Origin: Nymphaea colorata
Lineage: Eukaryota > Streptophyta > Magnoliopsida > Nymphaeales > Nymphaeaceae
Length of the DNA: 64,000 nucleotides
Assembly (NCBI RefSeq): GCF_008831285.2
Contig: NC_045138.2
Coordinates: 1-64,000 of the forward strand
Direction of reading: 5' to 3'
Shown here: piece after piece, positions 47,849 to 58,744 of the stretch
Numbering within the stretch: position 1 is the stretch's first letter
Layout of the letters: the number at the start of each line of letters is the position of its first letter
Notes under the pieces: model-generated
The model's input: the letters and a program-made list of their open reading frames with translations, nothing else
Told to the model about the DNA's origin: nothing
Database searches by the model: none
Program-made: the position numbers and the translations under genes

Positions 47849-49095
47849 ATGTCAGAACTCAATATGTCTCAGTTTATTCTTTTGCCACGAAAGTCCCCCC
47901 AGAAAGCATTTATCGAACAAGCAGTCGGTGAAATGGAACCTATGGCAATACCCGAGTCAGAATTACCAGAATTCACTCAGATTCAGAAACAAGAACATCC
48001 CTCATCTTTGGTGAATGATCCAATTGAAGAAATTAATATTGGAACAAGTGAAGATCGTAAAATTCTTCAAATTGGCACCAGTTTGTCAGTGAATGAGAAG
48101 AAAAGATTGGTGGACTTTCTTATAAGTAACCAAGAAGCTTTTGCTTGGACTTATGAAGATATGCCAGGCTTACACCCCCAATTGGTTGAACATCGTTTGC
48201 CCTTAAATCCTAATTGCAAGCCGATTAAGCAAAAATTGCGCAAGCTTGACCCTCGACTAGAAGGCCCTGTAAAAGAAGGACTAGAGGACTTGCTAAAGGC
48301 AAAATTCATTCGTGCCATAAATTACCCCGAATGGTTGGGGAACATCGTGGTGGTCCCCAAGAAAAATGGCAAAGTTAGGTTGTGCATCGACTTTCGAGAC
48401 TTGAACAAAGCCACACCGAAGGATGATTATCCTCTTCCAAACATTGATCTATTGGTAGACAGTACTGCAGGCCATGCAATGTTTTCTTTCATGGATGGAT
48501 ATTCGGGATATAATCAAATCAAATTAGCAGTCAAAGATCAACCTAAGACCGCTTTTACTACACCCTGGGGTACTTTTTGTTACACGGTAATGCCATTTGG
48601 GTTGAAGAATGCTGGAGCAACCTATCAAAGAGTTATGGCCGCCATCTTCCATGACCAGATGCATAAAATCATGGATGCATATATCGATGACATATTGATC
48701 AAATCCAAGACAAGAGAAGATCATATTGAAACTCTTGCCCAAGTATTCGAGAGGCTTTTACAGTACAAGCTTCGCCTGAATCCTCAAAAATGTGTGTTTG
48801 GGGTTGAGTCAGGCAAACTGTTGGGTTTCATGGTCAGTAAGAAGAGAATTGAAATGGATCTTACAAAAGCTAAGGCAATAATCGATATGCCACCACCTAC
48901 CAATATCAAGGAGTTGCGAAGCTTGCAAGGACGAATCCAATCCATCAGACGATTCATTTCCAATCTGGCCATGAGATGCGAGCCATTCAACCAGCTACTG
49001 AGGAAAGGTGTCAAGTTTGAATGGGGTTTTGAATGCCAACAGTCATTCGAAAGGATCAAGAAATACCTTCTAAATCCACCAATTCTAAAACCACC
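47849..49095 (+). CDS. Reverse transcriptase, right Tat element
   Basis: Open from the ATG at 47849. Motifs: VRLCIDFRDLN, FMDGYSGYNQI, TVMPFGLKNAGATYQR, AYIDDILIKS (YIDD codons 48680-48691) and LNPQKCVFG. All three catalytic aspartates are present. This frame is different from gag/protease, consistent with splicing or a frame change upstream. It is continuous with RNase H. Confidence 0.94.
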
Positions 49096-49540
49096 AACGT
49101 TGGGTAGACCACTGCCAGTGAATGAGTCAGCATGTGGCGGCTTTTTGGCACAATATGAGGAAGGAAGTCGCATTGAATATGCAATCTATTACATTAGCAA
49201 AACTTTTGTTCAGTACGAAAATAAGTACTCTCCAATAGAGAAAACTTGTCTGGCATTGGTTTAGATGTGTCAGAAGTTGAGACATTATTTATTAGCTTGT
49301 GAGGTCAAAATACTCTCCAAACTAAATCCTCTCAAGTACATCTTGAAACAACCATTCCTTAATGGGCGTATCGCAAAATGGCAAGTTCTGTTGATGCAAT
49401 ATGATCTTAAATATGTGTCTCAAAAGTCGATCAAAGGACAAACAATTGCGGATCAGTTAGCAGACTTCCCTCAGTACGAAGAAATCAGAACAAATGATGA
49501 GTTTCTCGATGAACATGTACTAAGATTGGAAACGGTTCCG
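49096..49540 (+). pseudogene. First RNase H, right copy
   Basis: Gypsy-type RNase H in frame with RT, interrupted by TAG at 49262-49264 where a Trp codon is expected (ALV-stop-MCQKLRHY). The N-terminal strand is short and lacks the usual catalytic Asp. Decay of the first RNase H after gain of a second one is known for Tat elements. Confidence 0.8.
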
Positions 49541-49930
49541 ACATGGAAGATGTACTTTGACGGGTCCAGAAATGTGATGGGAGCAGGCATAGGCATCTTA
49601 CTCATCACTCCAGAAAGCGAAATGATCTCGTACTCTTTAAAACTTGATTTTCCATGTACCCATAACATGGCTGAATATGAAGCCCTCATACAATGACTTC
49701 GTTCTTTATTGAGTTTTCAAGTGAAAAGAGTGAATGCCTTCGGCGACTCTCAGCTTATTATAAATCAAGTGAATGGAGAATGGCAAGTCAAAGATGAAAA
49801 GTTGGTGCCATATCAAGAAATTGCTACCTCCTTAATCTGTCAATTCGAAGAAGTACAATTGGCTCACGTAAAGAGAGAAGGTAACCCTATTGCAGATGGC
49901 CTTGCGAGCTTAGGATCGACCATCACTTTT
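49541..49930 (+). pseudogene. Second (archaeal-type) RNase H, right copy
   Basis: YFDGS, NMAEYEAL, FGDSQLI and GNPIADGLASLG mark the domain. The TGA at 49694-49696 follows EALIQ, where members of this clade normally have Gly, and is shared with the left copy. Outside the stop all catalytic acidic positions are present. Confidence 0.85.
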
Positions 49931-50079
49931 CGAACCAATGAAGCAATCCGTTCTTTTGAGATTGGAAGATTAGAACACCCTGCTTTTGAAACGATTGCGC
50001 ATGTTCATCATATCCAAGGGGGGAATACGCCTTGGTACCATGACATCAAAAGGTACATTGAAAGCGGAGAATTCCCGAC

Positions 50080-51280
50080 TGAAATGTCTAAAAATGAACA
50101 AAAAGCAATACAACGTATGTCAGCAAGGTACTTTATCCTAGCAGGGGTATTATACAGACGTGGATTTAGCACTGAATACTCTCGGTGCCTTGATGAAGAT
50201 GAGGCAAAGAAAGTAATCGAAGAATCACATCGGGGAGATTGTGGAGGTCATGTTGGTTACCAAACCCTCACCAAACAAATAATTCGAGCAGGGTATTATT
50301 GGCCTACCATGCAAAAAGATTGTCACCAATTTGTCAAAAGATGCAAAGAATGTCAACTGCATGCTCCAGTAATTCATGCCCCAGCCTCTCACTTGCATTC
50401 TGTGACATCTCCTTGGCCGTTTTCAATGTGGGCCTTTGACGTAGTCGGACCGATATCCCCTGCAGCTTCTAATGGCCATAAGTATTTTCTTGCTGCAACG
50501 GATTATTTTACCAAGTGGGTAGAAGTTGTCACACTCAGAACAGTGGAAGGACGTCATGTAGTGTCCTTCATTCACAAAAATCTTCTTTGCAGATTTTGAG
50601 TCCCTCATGATATAGTATCAGACAACGGAACTCATTTCAAGAATGAAAAGATGAGGCAATTGTGCAGCAAGTACCACATCACGCATCATTTTTCAGCTCC
50701 TTATTATCCCCAAGGCAATGGACAAGCAGAGGCTACCAACAAGATCTTGATCCGCATCTTGGAACGGACAGTAGAAACTGGAAGAGATTGGCATGAAAAG
50801 ATGCACAACGCTCTATGGGCATATCGCACCACTATGAGAACTCCAACAAATGCCACTCCAGCAGAGCTAGTCTATGGAACAGAAGTGGTTCTACCATTAC
50901 ATGTGTTGAAACCTGCTTTGAAGTTCGCTTCTATCATAGAGCTCCCTCTTACTCAATATCAACAAAAAATGCTAATGCAACTCGATTTGCTAGATGAAAA
51001 GAGGCTAAAAGCGGCTGAACATGCTGAAGCTTATCGCCAAAGGGTAGCCAGACAATTTGCCAAGTCAGTTATCGAGAGACAGTTCAAAGTGAATGATTCA
51101 GTCTTACAATCTGCAGTGTACCTGAGAGGACGACCACGAGGCAAGTGGGCACCAAATTGGGAAGGCCCATATGTCATTAAGGAAGTTTTGCCCTACAATT
51201 CATACCGACTAATTGATGCTGATGGGGTGGAATTTGCCGATCTTGTTAATGCCCTTCACCTCAAGAAATTTTATGCCTAG
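50080..51280 (+). pseudogene. Integrase with GPY/F C-terminus, right copy
   Basis: The N-terminal zinc site reads HRGDCGGH then CKECQ. The core acids lie in FDVVGP, SDNGTHF and GQAEATNK. The C-terminal WEGPYVI is the GPY/F motif, and the frame ends LHLKKFYA. A single TGA at 50597-50599 (GGA in the left copy) interrupts the core before the second Asp. Otherwise the frame is open to its natural stop. Confidence 0.9.
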
Positions 51281-51427
51281 TTCTCTTGTATTCATTTTCC
51301 AATCAATGTCAAAACATTTGTGTTTCCACATCGACTATTCAATCTATATTCTTCCCAGTTGTAAAACATGACAATTACACTGGGGCATTTTTATTTTTTT
51401 TATCGCTCAGGGCTTGAGAGCAATCCG

Positions 51428-51707
51428 TGCAGGTAAAGGGTTAAACCTGCAATATGAGGGCAACCCATGCAGGCAAGGGGTTAAACCTGCAATGCTAGCT
51501 AAAGTAACCCATGCAGGCAAAGGGGTTAAACCTGTGCTACAAGCCAAAGCAACTCACACAGTTAAAGGGTTCAACTTGTGATGCAAGTCAAGGCAACCCA
51601 TTCAGGAGGTTAAACCTGAATTTGAAATCGGCAAACCCATGCAGGTAAAGGGTTAAACCTGCAATTTAAGCTCAAACAACCCATTCAGGTAAGGGGTAAA
51701 GCCTGAA
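51428..51707 (+). repeat. Array of seven covarying hairpins (right copy)
   Basis: Hairpins at 51428-51451, 51468-51491, 51512-51537, 51557-51580, 51601-51620, 51640-51663 and 51684-51707. Stems: TGCAGGT/ACCTGCA, TGCAGG/CCTGCA, GCAGG/CCTG(TG)C, CACAGTT/AACTTGTG, TTCAGG/CCTGAA, TGCAGGT/ACCTGCA, TTCAGG/CCTGAA. The loops stay close to AAAGGGTTAA. Confidence 0.85.
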
Positions 51708-51786
51708 ACATCTCTATGAAAATGTCTTGTTTGAAAAATTTGTGGCGTTTATCTTTGTCACTAAGCACGGCTAACACCGGCTTATT

Positions 51787-51802
51787 AACAAAGAGGGGCA
51801 TC
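51787..51802 (+). promoter_or_regulatory. Polypurine tract, right element
   Basis: AACAAAGAGGGGCATC immediately precedes the 3' LTR TG at 51803. Confidence 0.8.
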
Positions 51803-54632
51803 TGTAATCACCCCAAATTTTTCTAAAGGACTATGATGTTTTATCCAAGTGCGAAATTCAAATTTAGGCACGAGATTTTCAAAATACAACTTTCAGATCT
51901 AAATTAAATCCAAAATACAACTTTCAGATCCAAATTAAATCCAAAATACTACTCTCAGATCCAAATTAAATCCAAAATAGAACTTTCAGATCCAAATTAA
52001 ATCCAAAATACTAATTTTAGATCCAAAACCCAAGTTCAGATCTAAATCAATCATTTAAGACTAATTTGCCCTTTCTTTTGACCAAAAACCTCCTTTTAGA
52101 GGGTGATTTTAGTCTTTTTTAAACAAGACCGATTTGCCCCTCCTTTTGATCAAAAAACCTCCTTTTAGAGGGTGATTTTAGTCTTTTTTAAACAAGACCG
52201 ATTTGCCCCTCCTTTTGACCAAAAAACCTCCTTTTAGAGGGTGATTTTAGTCTTTTTCAAACAAGACCGATTTGCCCCTCCTTTTGACCAAAAAACCTCC
52301 TTTTAGAAGGTGATTTTAGTCTTTTTGGTAAACAAGACCAATTTACCCCTCCTTTTGACCAAAAAACATCCTTTTAGAGGGTAATTTTAGTCTTTTTGGG
52401 TGGCCAAGACCGATTTGCCTTTCCTTTTGGCCAAAAAAATCTCCTTTTGGAGGGTGATTTTAGTCTTTTTAGGTCAAAAAATTCAAATTTTGGGTTTTGG
52501 CTCCAAAATCCTCTATAAATACCCCCTCATATCCTCCCTCTTGGGCAAGATTGGTCCTTGGGAGAAACTCTAGTGTATTCTCACTTGAAGACTTAGAGTT
52601 TCTCTTGAGCTCTCTCTCTCTCCCTCTCCCTCTTTTCATTTCCTTCTCCAACTTAGAGCAAGCACTCTTTGAGCTTCATTCAAAAGGGGATCTTCAAGTG
52701 AAGGTGTTCATCTTTCTTAAGTCATTTCCCATTAGAGGTATGTAATCTTCATCCCTCTCATTTCTCTCTTCTTTCTTTTCATTAATATTCTTATTATTAT
52801 GTTATTTCTTTTTCTTAAATATAGTCTTATTGTTGTTTTCATTTTCTCTTCACATCTTCATCTCCCCATGGCCAAAGGAGATAGCACTCAACATCTTTTT
52901 ATAGACAAGAGGCTATGCTCAAATGCACCAGTAACATGAGAAGATGAGGTGGTATATCAATTCATAGTTACATCATGTCTTCCCTCCTAATTGAACTTTG
53001 CTTTTTTTCATCATCCTTTTTTTTTTTTCCTCCTTGAAAGTTATCTATATATTATGCATGCATAGTTGCTTAGTTCTTTACTTACATGTGAATGCATGTC
53101 GGGAATGAGAGTGTGGTTTGGGGACTTTTTATTTTCATATTAATCTTTGAGGTTGGGACTTGTCCAACCCGGGATAAACCCTCACGAAAATGTACATGTT
53201 AATATGCATTTCCATATCATTTTGCGCTAGTTTCCTTCTTAATCATCACATTAGGAACCCTAACGAGTGCCTCGTTATGTTGCTTGTTTTCTTCCATACC
53301 CAACGGTGGAAGAAATATATCTCTTACAACAAACCAAATAATAACATTCTATGCTTATATAAATCATATTTTCTAAAACATTTTCAAAAAGAACCTTCTA
53401 ACATGGCCTTAAGGACTTAGCTTAGACTCTTGCATGAGTCCAAACTCCCCTCCGGCCCACATTAAATTTGATGTTGGTAATTTTGAGTTGTTCCTTGATT
53501 TTTCTAATCTTGTGAAGGTATGGATGTATAAACATGTTATATACATTTATGCCAATATGATGACCCCCATATTTCTCTCTCTATGCTTTCACTTTCTATT
53601 TTATAAATTTTCATATGTGCATGAATACGTATGTACATGTGCTCCATCTCCTCTCTTTCAAATATTTATTCCTCTTTTCAAGACAAATATCTTCTCTTAT
53701 AACATTTCTCATACCCATATATGCGTATGATATTTTTCTTTTCCTCTAAAATCTTTATTTCTCTTCGAATCAATACATCTTTTTCTCTTAAACTTTCATA
53801 TATGTGTATATGTGATGGTATGTACACATGTATGCATGTCTTTCTTTATATCTCTCTTTCCTTTCATAAGAGTGTTTTATCTCTTGTATTCTTTTTAACA
53901 TTCTCACCTCATGAACTTTCTATTTACCAACTTCAATAAGACCACAAACCAAGTAATGACCCAATATTGGAATCATGCTTGATGGTCTACAATCTCTATC
54001 CCTTTTCAAAAACTTTTCCTTCTTATATACAATAATTATAATAACGAAATCTTAGATGTATGTTGTGGTGGGAATGACATTAGATGAATGTTGTGGTAGG
54101 AATGTTTTACATTTTTTTCAATCATATTGGGTAAATGCATCCATGCATTCTCACTCACTTTATTTCATTTATGATCACAAGCACCTCTCCAAAGGAACTT
54201 AAGCAAGAAGGGATGGAGCTCTAGCTAGGTGGTAACCGAATTAGAGCAAAATCTCAAACCTACTTAAAGTCTTAAAAGAACACTAAAGTGATTTCAAAAT
54301 GTTTTCACAAGTTTTTCAAATGATATTTACTAGTTTCACTTTTTCCTCAAAACATTTCACATTTTCAAGCAATTCTTCAAGAACCCTTTCAAAAGTTTGA
54401 AACTCCAAACTTTCAATATTTTCTACACCGCATATAGAATCAAAAAGATGTTTAAGTTAAAACGAAATGCATCAATGATAAACATAGTCATTGGGTTGAT
54501 TACCCCCGGTAAAGGCGCCGGGAATGGTCGATCCTCGTACCGATGGGCGAGTCCCTTTCTTTCCTCTTTCAAAACAAAAACCTTATTTTTCTGGAGCACT
54601 CCAAAACCAATGAAAATTTTGGGATGCAAACA
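51803..54632 (+). repeat. 3' LTR of right Tat element (2830 bp)
   Basis: Same ends as the 5' LTR. It has one internal module (ATG at 52868) with the beginning of module one and the end of module three, so a deletion by unequal recombination removed about 0.5 kb. Scattered substitutions separate it from the 5' LTR, so the insertion is not brand new. Confidence 0.94.
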
Positions 54633-54637
54633 GATAT
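54633..54637. repeat. Target-site duplication GATAT (right copy, 3' side)
   Basis: It pairs with 39387-39391. Confidence 0.9.
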
Positions 54638-54795
54638 ACATAAATATCCATCGGATTCGGATCAGATTTATTTTTAAACAAATATCTTGTATTTAATGTT
54701 ACTAAAATTTGAAAATTGGCAAAATCTGGTTCAAAATTCAGATTCAGATTCAGATTTTGGTAGAAATATAAAAATCGGATTTTAGATTCAGATTT

Positions 54796-55270
54796 AGATA
54801 TGACTTTGAATTGGAATCCAAATATATGAATATATGAAAAAACAGATATGATTAAGGATATATCTAATCTGAATCCAATCCGTTAACATCCCTAGGAATG
54901 ACACTGTAAGAACACTTTTTTGTGCATTTGGTGATCTTCCAAATATAATCTTGGATGGTTTAACATTTTCAAACCATGTAGGGCCACTAAATGGTGGAAA
55001 TTGAGGTGAATTTTTTGGCTTTTGTAGTACAATTCGGATATGACTTCTTTATTTAAATTTGAATCTGAATATATAAATGTTCGAAAAAGTGAATATGATT
55101 AAAGATATATTGATCTGAATCTGATCCATTGCATCCCTAGTGACTACACTTTGTTAACACTTTTTGTGCATTTGGTGATCTTCCACATATGATATTGGAT
55201 GGTTTAACATTTTCAGATCAGGAAATGAAAATTGAGGTGAATATGGGGCTTTTGTAGCAGAATTAGTGAG
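54796..55270. repeat. Two-copy tandem repeat, period about 240 bp
   Basis: Both units contain GATATGACTT, then ACATCCCTAG or GCATCCCTAG, then TGCATTTGGTGATCTTCCA and GGATGGTTTAACATTTTCA. The Tat element inserted just left of it, in related GGATTC-rich sequence. Confidence 0.75.
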
Positions 55271-56063
55271 CCTTAAAAAGGTTGCGTTTGTGTTCGGATG
55301 ACGCCTTGAAAAAATGGTTTTCTTGAAAGCCTGGTTTTGTGAAAATCAAGAATTTTGAAAGCCAGGTTTTTCACTCTTTTGTAACTTGGTTTTTTGTTTG
55401 AGAAACAAGAAATGAGTTTTACATCATGGTATTATTTTATCAGCGTAACGACACCAATATGAGCAGTGCCTTTTTTCTAACTTTTGGCGGAGAAAAGACT
55501 CCCCACGCAGGTTATTCAAAAGAATCAAAACACGAAAAAACTATTTTAAATAAATTGGGTTTTCAAAAACCCAGTTTTTAGGTGCTCCAAACACCATCAA
55601 AATGACGTTTGAGAACCAAAAAACTTCATTTTGAAGCCGTATCCAAACGCAATTTAAGTTTTTTTTTTTTCTTTTATACTTTTGGGTTAATTTGGCTTTG
55701 CGGACTGCTTGCTTTTGTTGCTTGTTGTTTCTCCAGAGCAGGCTATATGTTATGGTCCCTAACAAGAGACTACGTGTTATGTGTGTTATTGCATGTTTTG
55801 GGTAACAAAGGACTAAATTACTCTTCTTAATTAAATGGAATGAAATTATATTATTAAATTATCAAAATACCCTTTTGCGTGGGAAGATGTCTTCCCAATT
55901 CCCATGTTAACGGCATAACATGGAACGGTTGGTGGGCTTTCACACTCCTCCCTATTATGGCTGAACTCACGAATCAGCTTTGTGAAAAGACATGTCCCTT
56001 ACAAGGATAATTTTAAAAAAAAAAAAAGTCATTTTCTAAAATAAGTGAAATACACAATTTTTA

Positions 56064-56068
<5 letters not shown>

Positions 56069-56129
<61 letters not shown>
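56069..56129. repeat. (AT)n microsatellite
   Basis: About 30 AT units. Confidence 0.97.
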
Positions 56130-56131
<2 letters not shown>

Positions 56132-56702
56132 TGTTCCACCAAATATGAGTATTTTTAAAACAAGTCTTTGTCCAGCCAATTTTTTTGAGTTCCACCACTA
56201 CTTAATAGCGAAAGGAGTTCATGACAAGACTGAGATGTAGTTATTTTTTAAATGACTAAGATCAACATGATGGCCCTTACAAGCCAAGTTCAAAACTATT
56301 GTGTTTCTAAGTCGCATGGGTAAAGGTAGGGGTTCTGGTAGGGGCACGGAATTGGAGAGTATATGGGTACAATGATACCATAGGGTATGTATATGTATAT
56401 ATGTAGAATATCACAAAAAAGTCAAAATGAAAACAATATTTACATAAACAGGTGATATAAATTAAAAGAATATATATTAGGGAAGGCAACTATTAAAAAC
56501 AGAATAAAAACTGAGTTACGAATAAACTAAATAAAGTAGAATTAGTAGTTTTGGTTCAATTTTTAATCCACAAAATACCCAAATTTGTTTAAGTGTCCTC
56601 TTTATGGGAATGAACCAATACGAGGACCTTACTGAAGAAGTACTTATGTGACTTAGTTATGTTTATTACCTGTATAGCTATTGAGCTAAGTGAACATTTG
56701 AC

Positions 56703-57950
56703 AACAAGAACAGTAATAGTTTTCTATAAATAATCCATCTCAAAATTTGGAGCATATTTGGTAAGAGGTTGTTTCACAACAGTAACAATTTATTACTGTT
56801 ACATGAATCTACTTTAAAAATTAGGGTATTTGTTATAGTTTCTCATGAAGATAGATTCATAAACAAATTATTCCCATTAGGGAATGGCTCCAAAGAGAAG
56901 AGAGATCTTCTGGTTCTTTCTAGGGTTAAAACGACTGAGAGATCTTCACTCTACGGGTTGAAGGCTTGGTGAAGGTTAATTTGTGCAAGATTTGGATTTG
57001 GATTGGAGCAAATTGATTGCAAAGAAACAAGATAACGTGTTCTTATTTAAGTGGCAACCAGGGGTGAAAAGGATTTTATGAAGATTGGCACTGACAAAAG
57101 AGACGCCAAGCAAGTAGACATGTGTCTTTTTATTTTTCAAATAATAAATGTAAACTAACTTTTAGATACACAATAGATTACTACACATTTTTTGAGTATC
57201 AACAAAGTGGGTGATCAAATTTTGAGATAAATTGTAAAACATGCCTGCCTTCCCCTATCCCTTAATATATACGCACCCAAGTCACCCATGGAAAAAATTA
57301 ATTTTGAGGCAAAGTACTTTGTTAGATGATGGATGTTGTTTGATGATTAAAAATTTTAAAAATTAATGTTGAAAAAGTTATTAATATTAATGATGTTTTA
57401 TGGTACAAAAGTGGATTATAGTGATATTAACAAAAGTATATAGTATTTTCGACGACGAACTTTTACTTTTTAACCTAACATATTTAAATCTTATCCTTTC
57501 AAATCTATTTCAAATCTATCACATGTCAGAAGGTGGCTAAAAATTAAAAACAATAAAAGCACCATAAACCAGCGTTATTTGAGAGAAGTGAGGAAGGGTA
57601 AGGATGTAATGCAATGAAGGATAATAATAAAAGAATTGCAGCTAAATGAACATGTGCACCTTACTAAGTACCCCATCTCACTTGTGTCACTTACTTCGGG
57701 ACATCTTACAATGGGAACACTAATAGTTTGCTATCAAATCCATCTCAAAGATTGAAGCATATTCTATAAGGAGTTGTTTCACAGCAATAACAGTTTTTTA
57801 CTATTACACAAAAATACCTTACAGATTATAGATTATGATATGTTCATGGAATATGTTGTTACAGTATTCTAGGGCCCCAATTTTTTTGATAGATTCGTAG
57901 AACAATAAAAAACTGTTTCTATTAGTAACCAGCTTTTAAGAAAATGGTCT
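56703..57950. repeat. Two related MITE-like repeats
   Basis: 56703-56890 and 57712-57950 share AATAGTTT, then AATCCATCTCAAA, then GAGCATATT or GAAGCATATT, then GTTGTTTCACA. They end in foldback sequence (AACAGTTTTTTA with AAAAAACTGTTT in the second). Words such as ATGAATCTACTTTAA link them to the foldbacks at 15850-16360. Confidence 0.5.
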
Positions 57951-58744
57951 TCATTTCTTGAGACCACTTTACTATTGACACCCATCTATCATCAGAGAGA
58001 AATTATTAATTTGTCCTAAAATTTTATTATGTTGTCCAACAATTTGAGGTAGATTAAAGCATTATGTTATAGAGTTCCAATGTTCCATAAATGTACCGAC
58101 AATTTGTTTGTTTGTTTCAAATGGCCTTTAAATAACCAAAACTAACTTGCTGCACATCTTGTCTTTAATATATACTCTGCTCCATCAAACACAAATTTAC
58201 ATTTACCATTATTCTTTTTAATTCCAGCCTAAGTATAAGGAAGGAAAAAACATAATCTTCTCAATTTTTTTAAATGATAGATTACATTATTTTATATAAA
58301 ATATAAAATGAGGTAGAACGTAAGCTATTGTGAGGACAATGATATAGAATATGAATTTTCACGTTTTTATATCTCCGAACACATCTTGATTAATGATTTT
58401 GCTATGGCGCTGTCGTTTTCGGCCGTTGTTAAAAAGTGGGGTGCACATTAAAAAATCAGAAAATGAGTCTTCTTTGAAATGACAACCAAAAAAGCTGACC
58501 CTTTGCTCAAACAATCACCCTCATTACCCCACCCAGCCCACCATCTTAATGATGCCAATCTCTGGCTCTACTACCTTTCATTTCTTGCGGTCACTTCCAG
58601 GCCAAAATGAGAAGGGCGAGGAGGACGTGTCCCGTCCGTTTTCTCCTCTTACACCTACCGTGGTCCTTATCCTCTTCCTGCCCTCCCCACAAAGCGGAAG
58701 AAAGGAAATCGCAGTTCGAAGCGCATTGTTCCTGATTCTGAGGA

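Larger units (their letters stand above)
39392..54632 (+). mobile_element. Complete Ty3/gypsy retrotransposon, Tat lineage, right copy
   Basis: 15.2 kb between GATAT duplications: 5' LTR 39392-42687, PBS 42690, ORF1, gag, protease, G-patch-like segment, RT, two RNase H domains, integrase, hairpin array, PPT 51787-51802, 3' LTR 51803-54632. Gag, protease and the G-patch-like segment share one frame with a TAG and a TAA between them. Pol is a single other frame from 47849 to 51280 interrupted by only three stops (49262, 49694, 50597). It is therefore a near-intact copy of recent origin but is not autonomous. Confidence 0.95.
54638..58744. other. Repeat-rich upstream region of the E1 alpha gene
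   Basis: No other gene recognised. It holds a two-copy tandem of about 240 bp (54796-55270), a foldback with ends resembling TTGCGTTTG/CAAACGCAA (about 55281-55653), an AT microsatellite, and two related MITE-like segments (56703-56890 and 57712-57950). The last 0.3 kb before the ATG becomes GC-richer and is probably the promoter and 5' UTR, but I see no clear TATA box. Confidence 0.5.

Noticed and set aside
51428-51451. Telomere-like AAAGGGTTAA words
   Set aside because: They are hairpin loops at about 40-bp spacing, not TTTAGGG tandem repeats.
37143-54700. Independent second insertion of the Tat element
   Set aside because: Flanks, target-site duplication, LTR deletion and shared stops all match the left copy in inverted form, so it is the same insertion.
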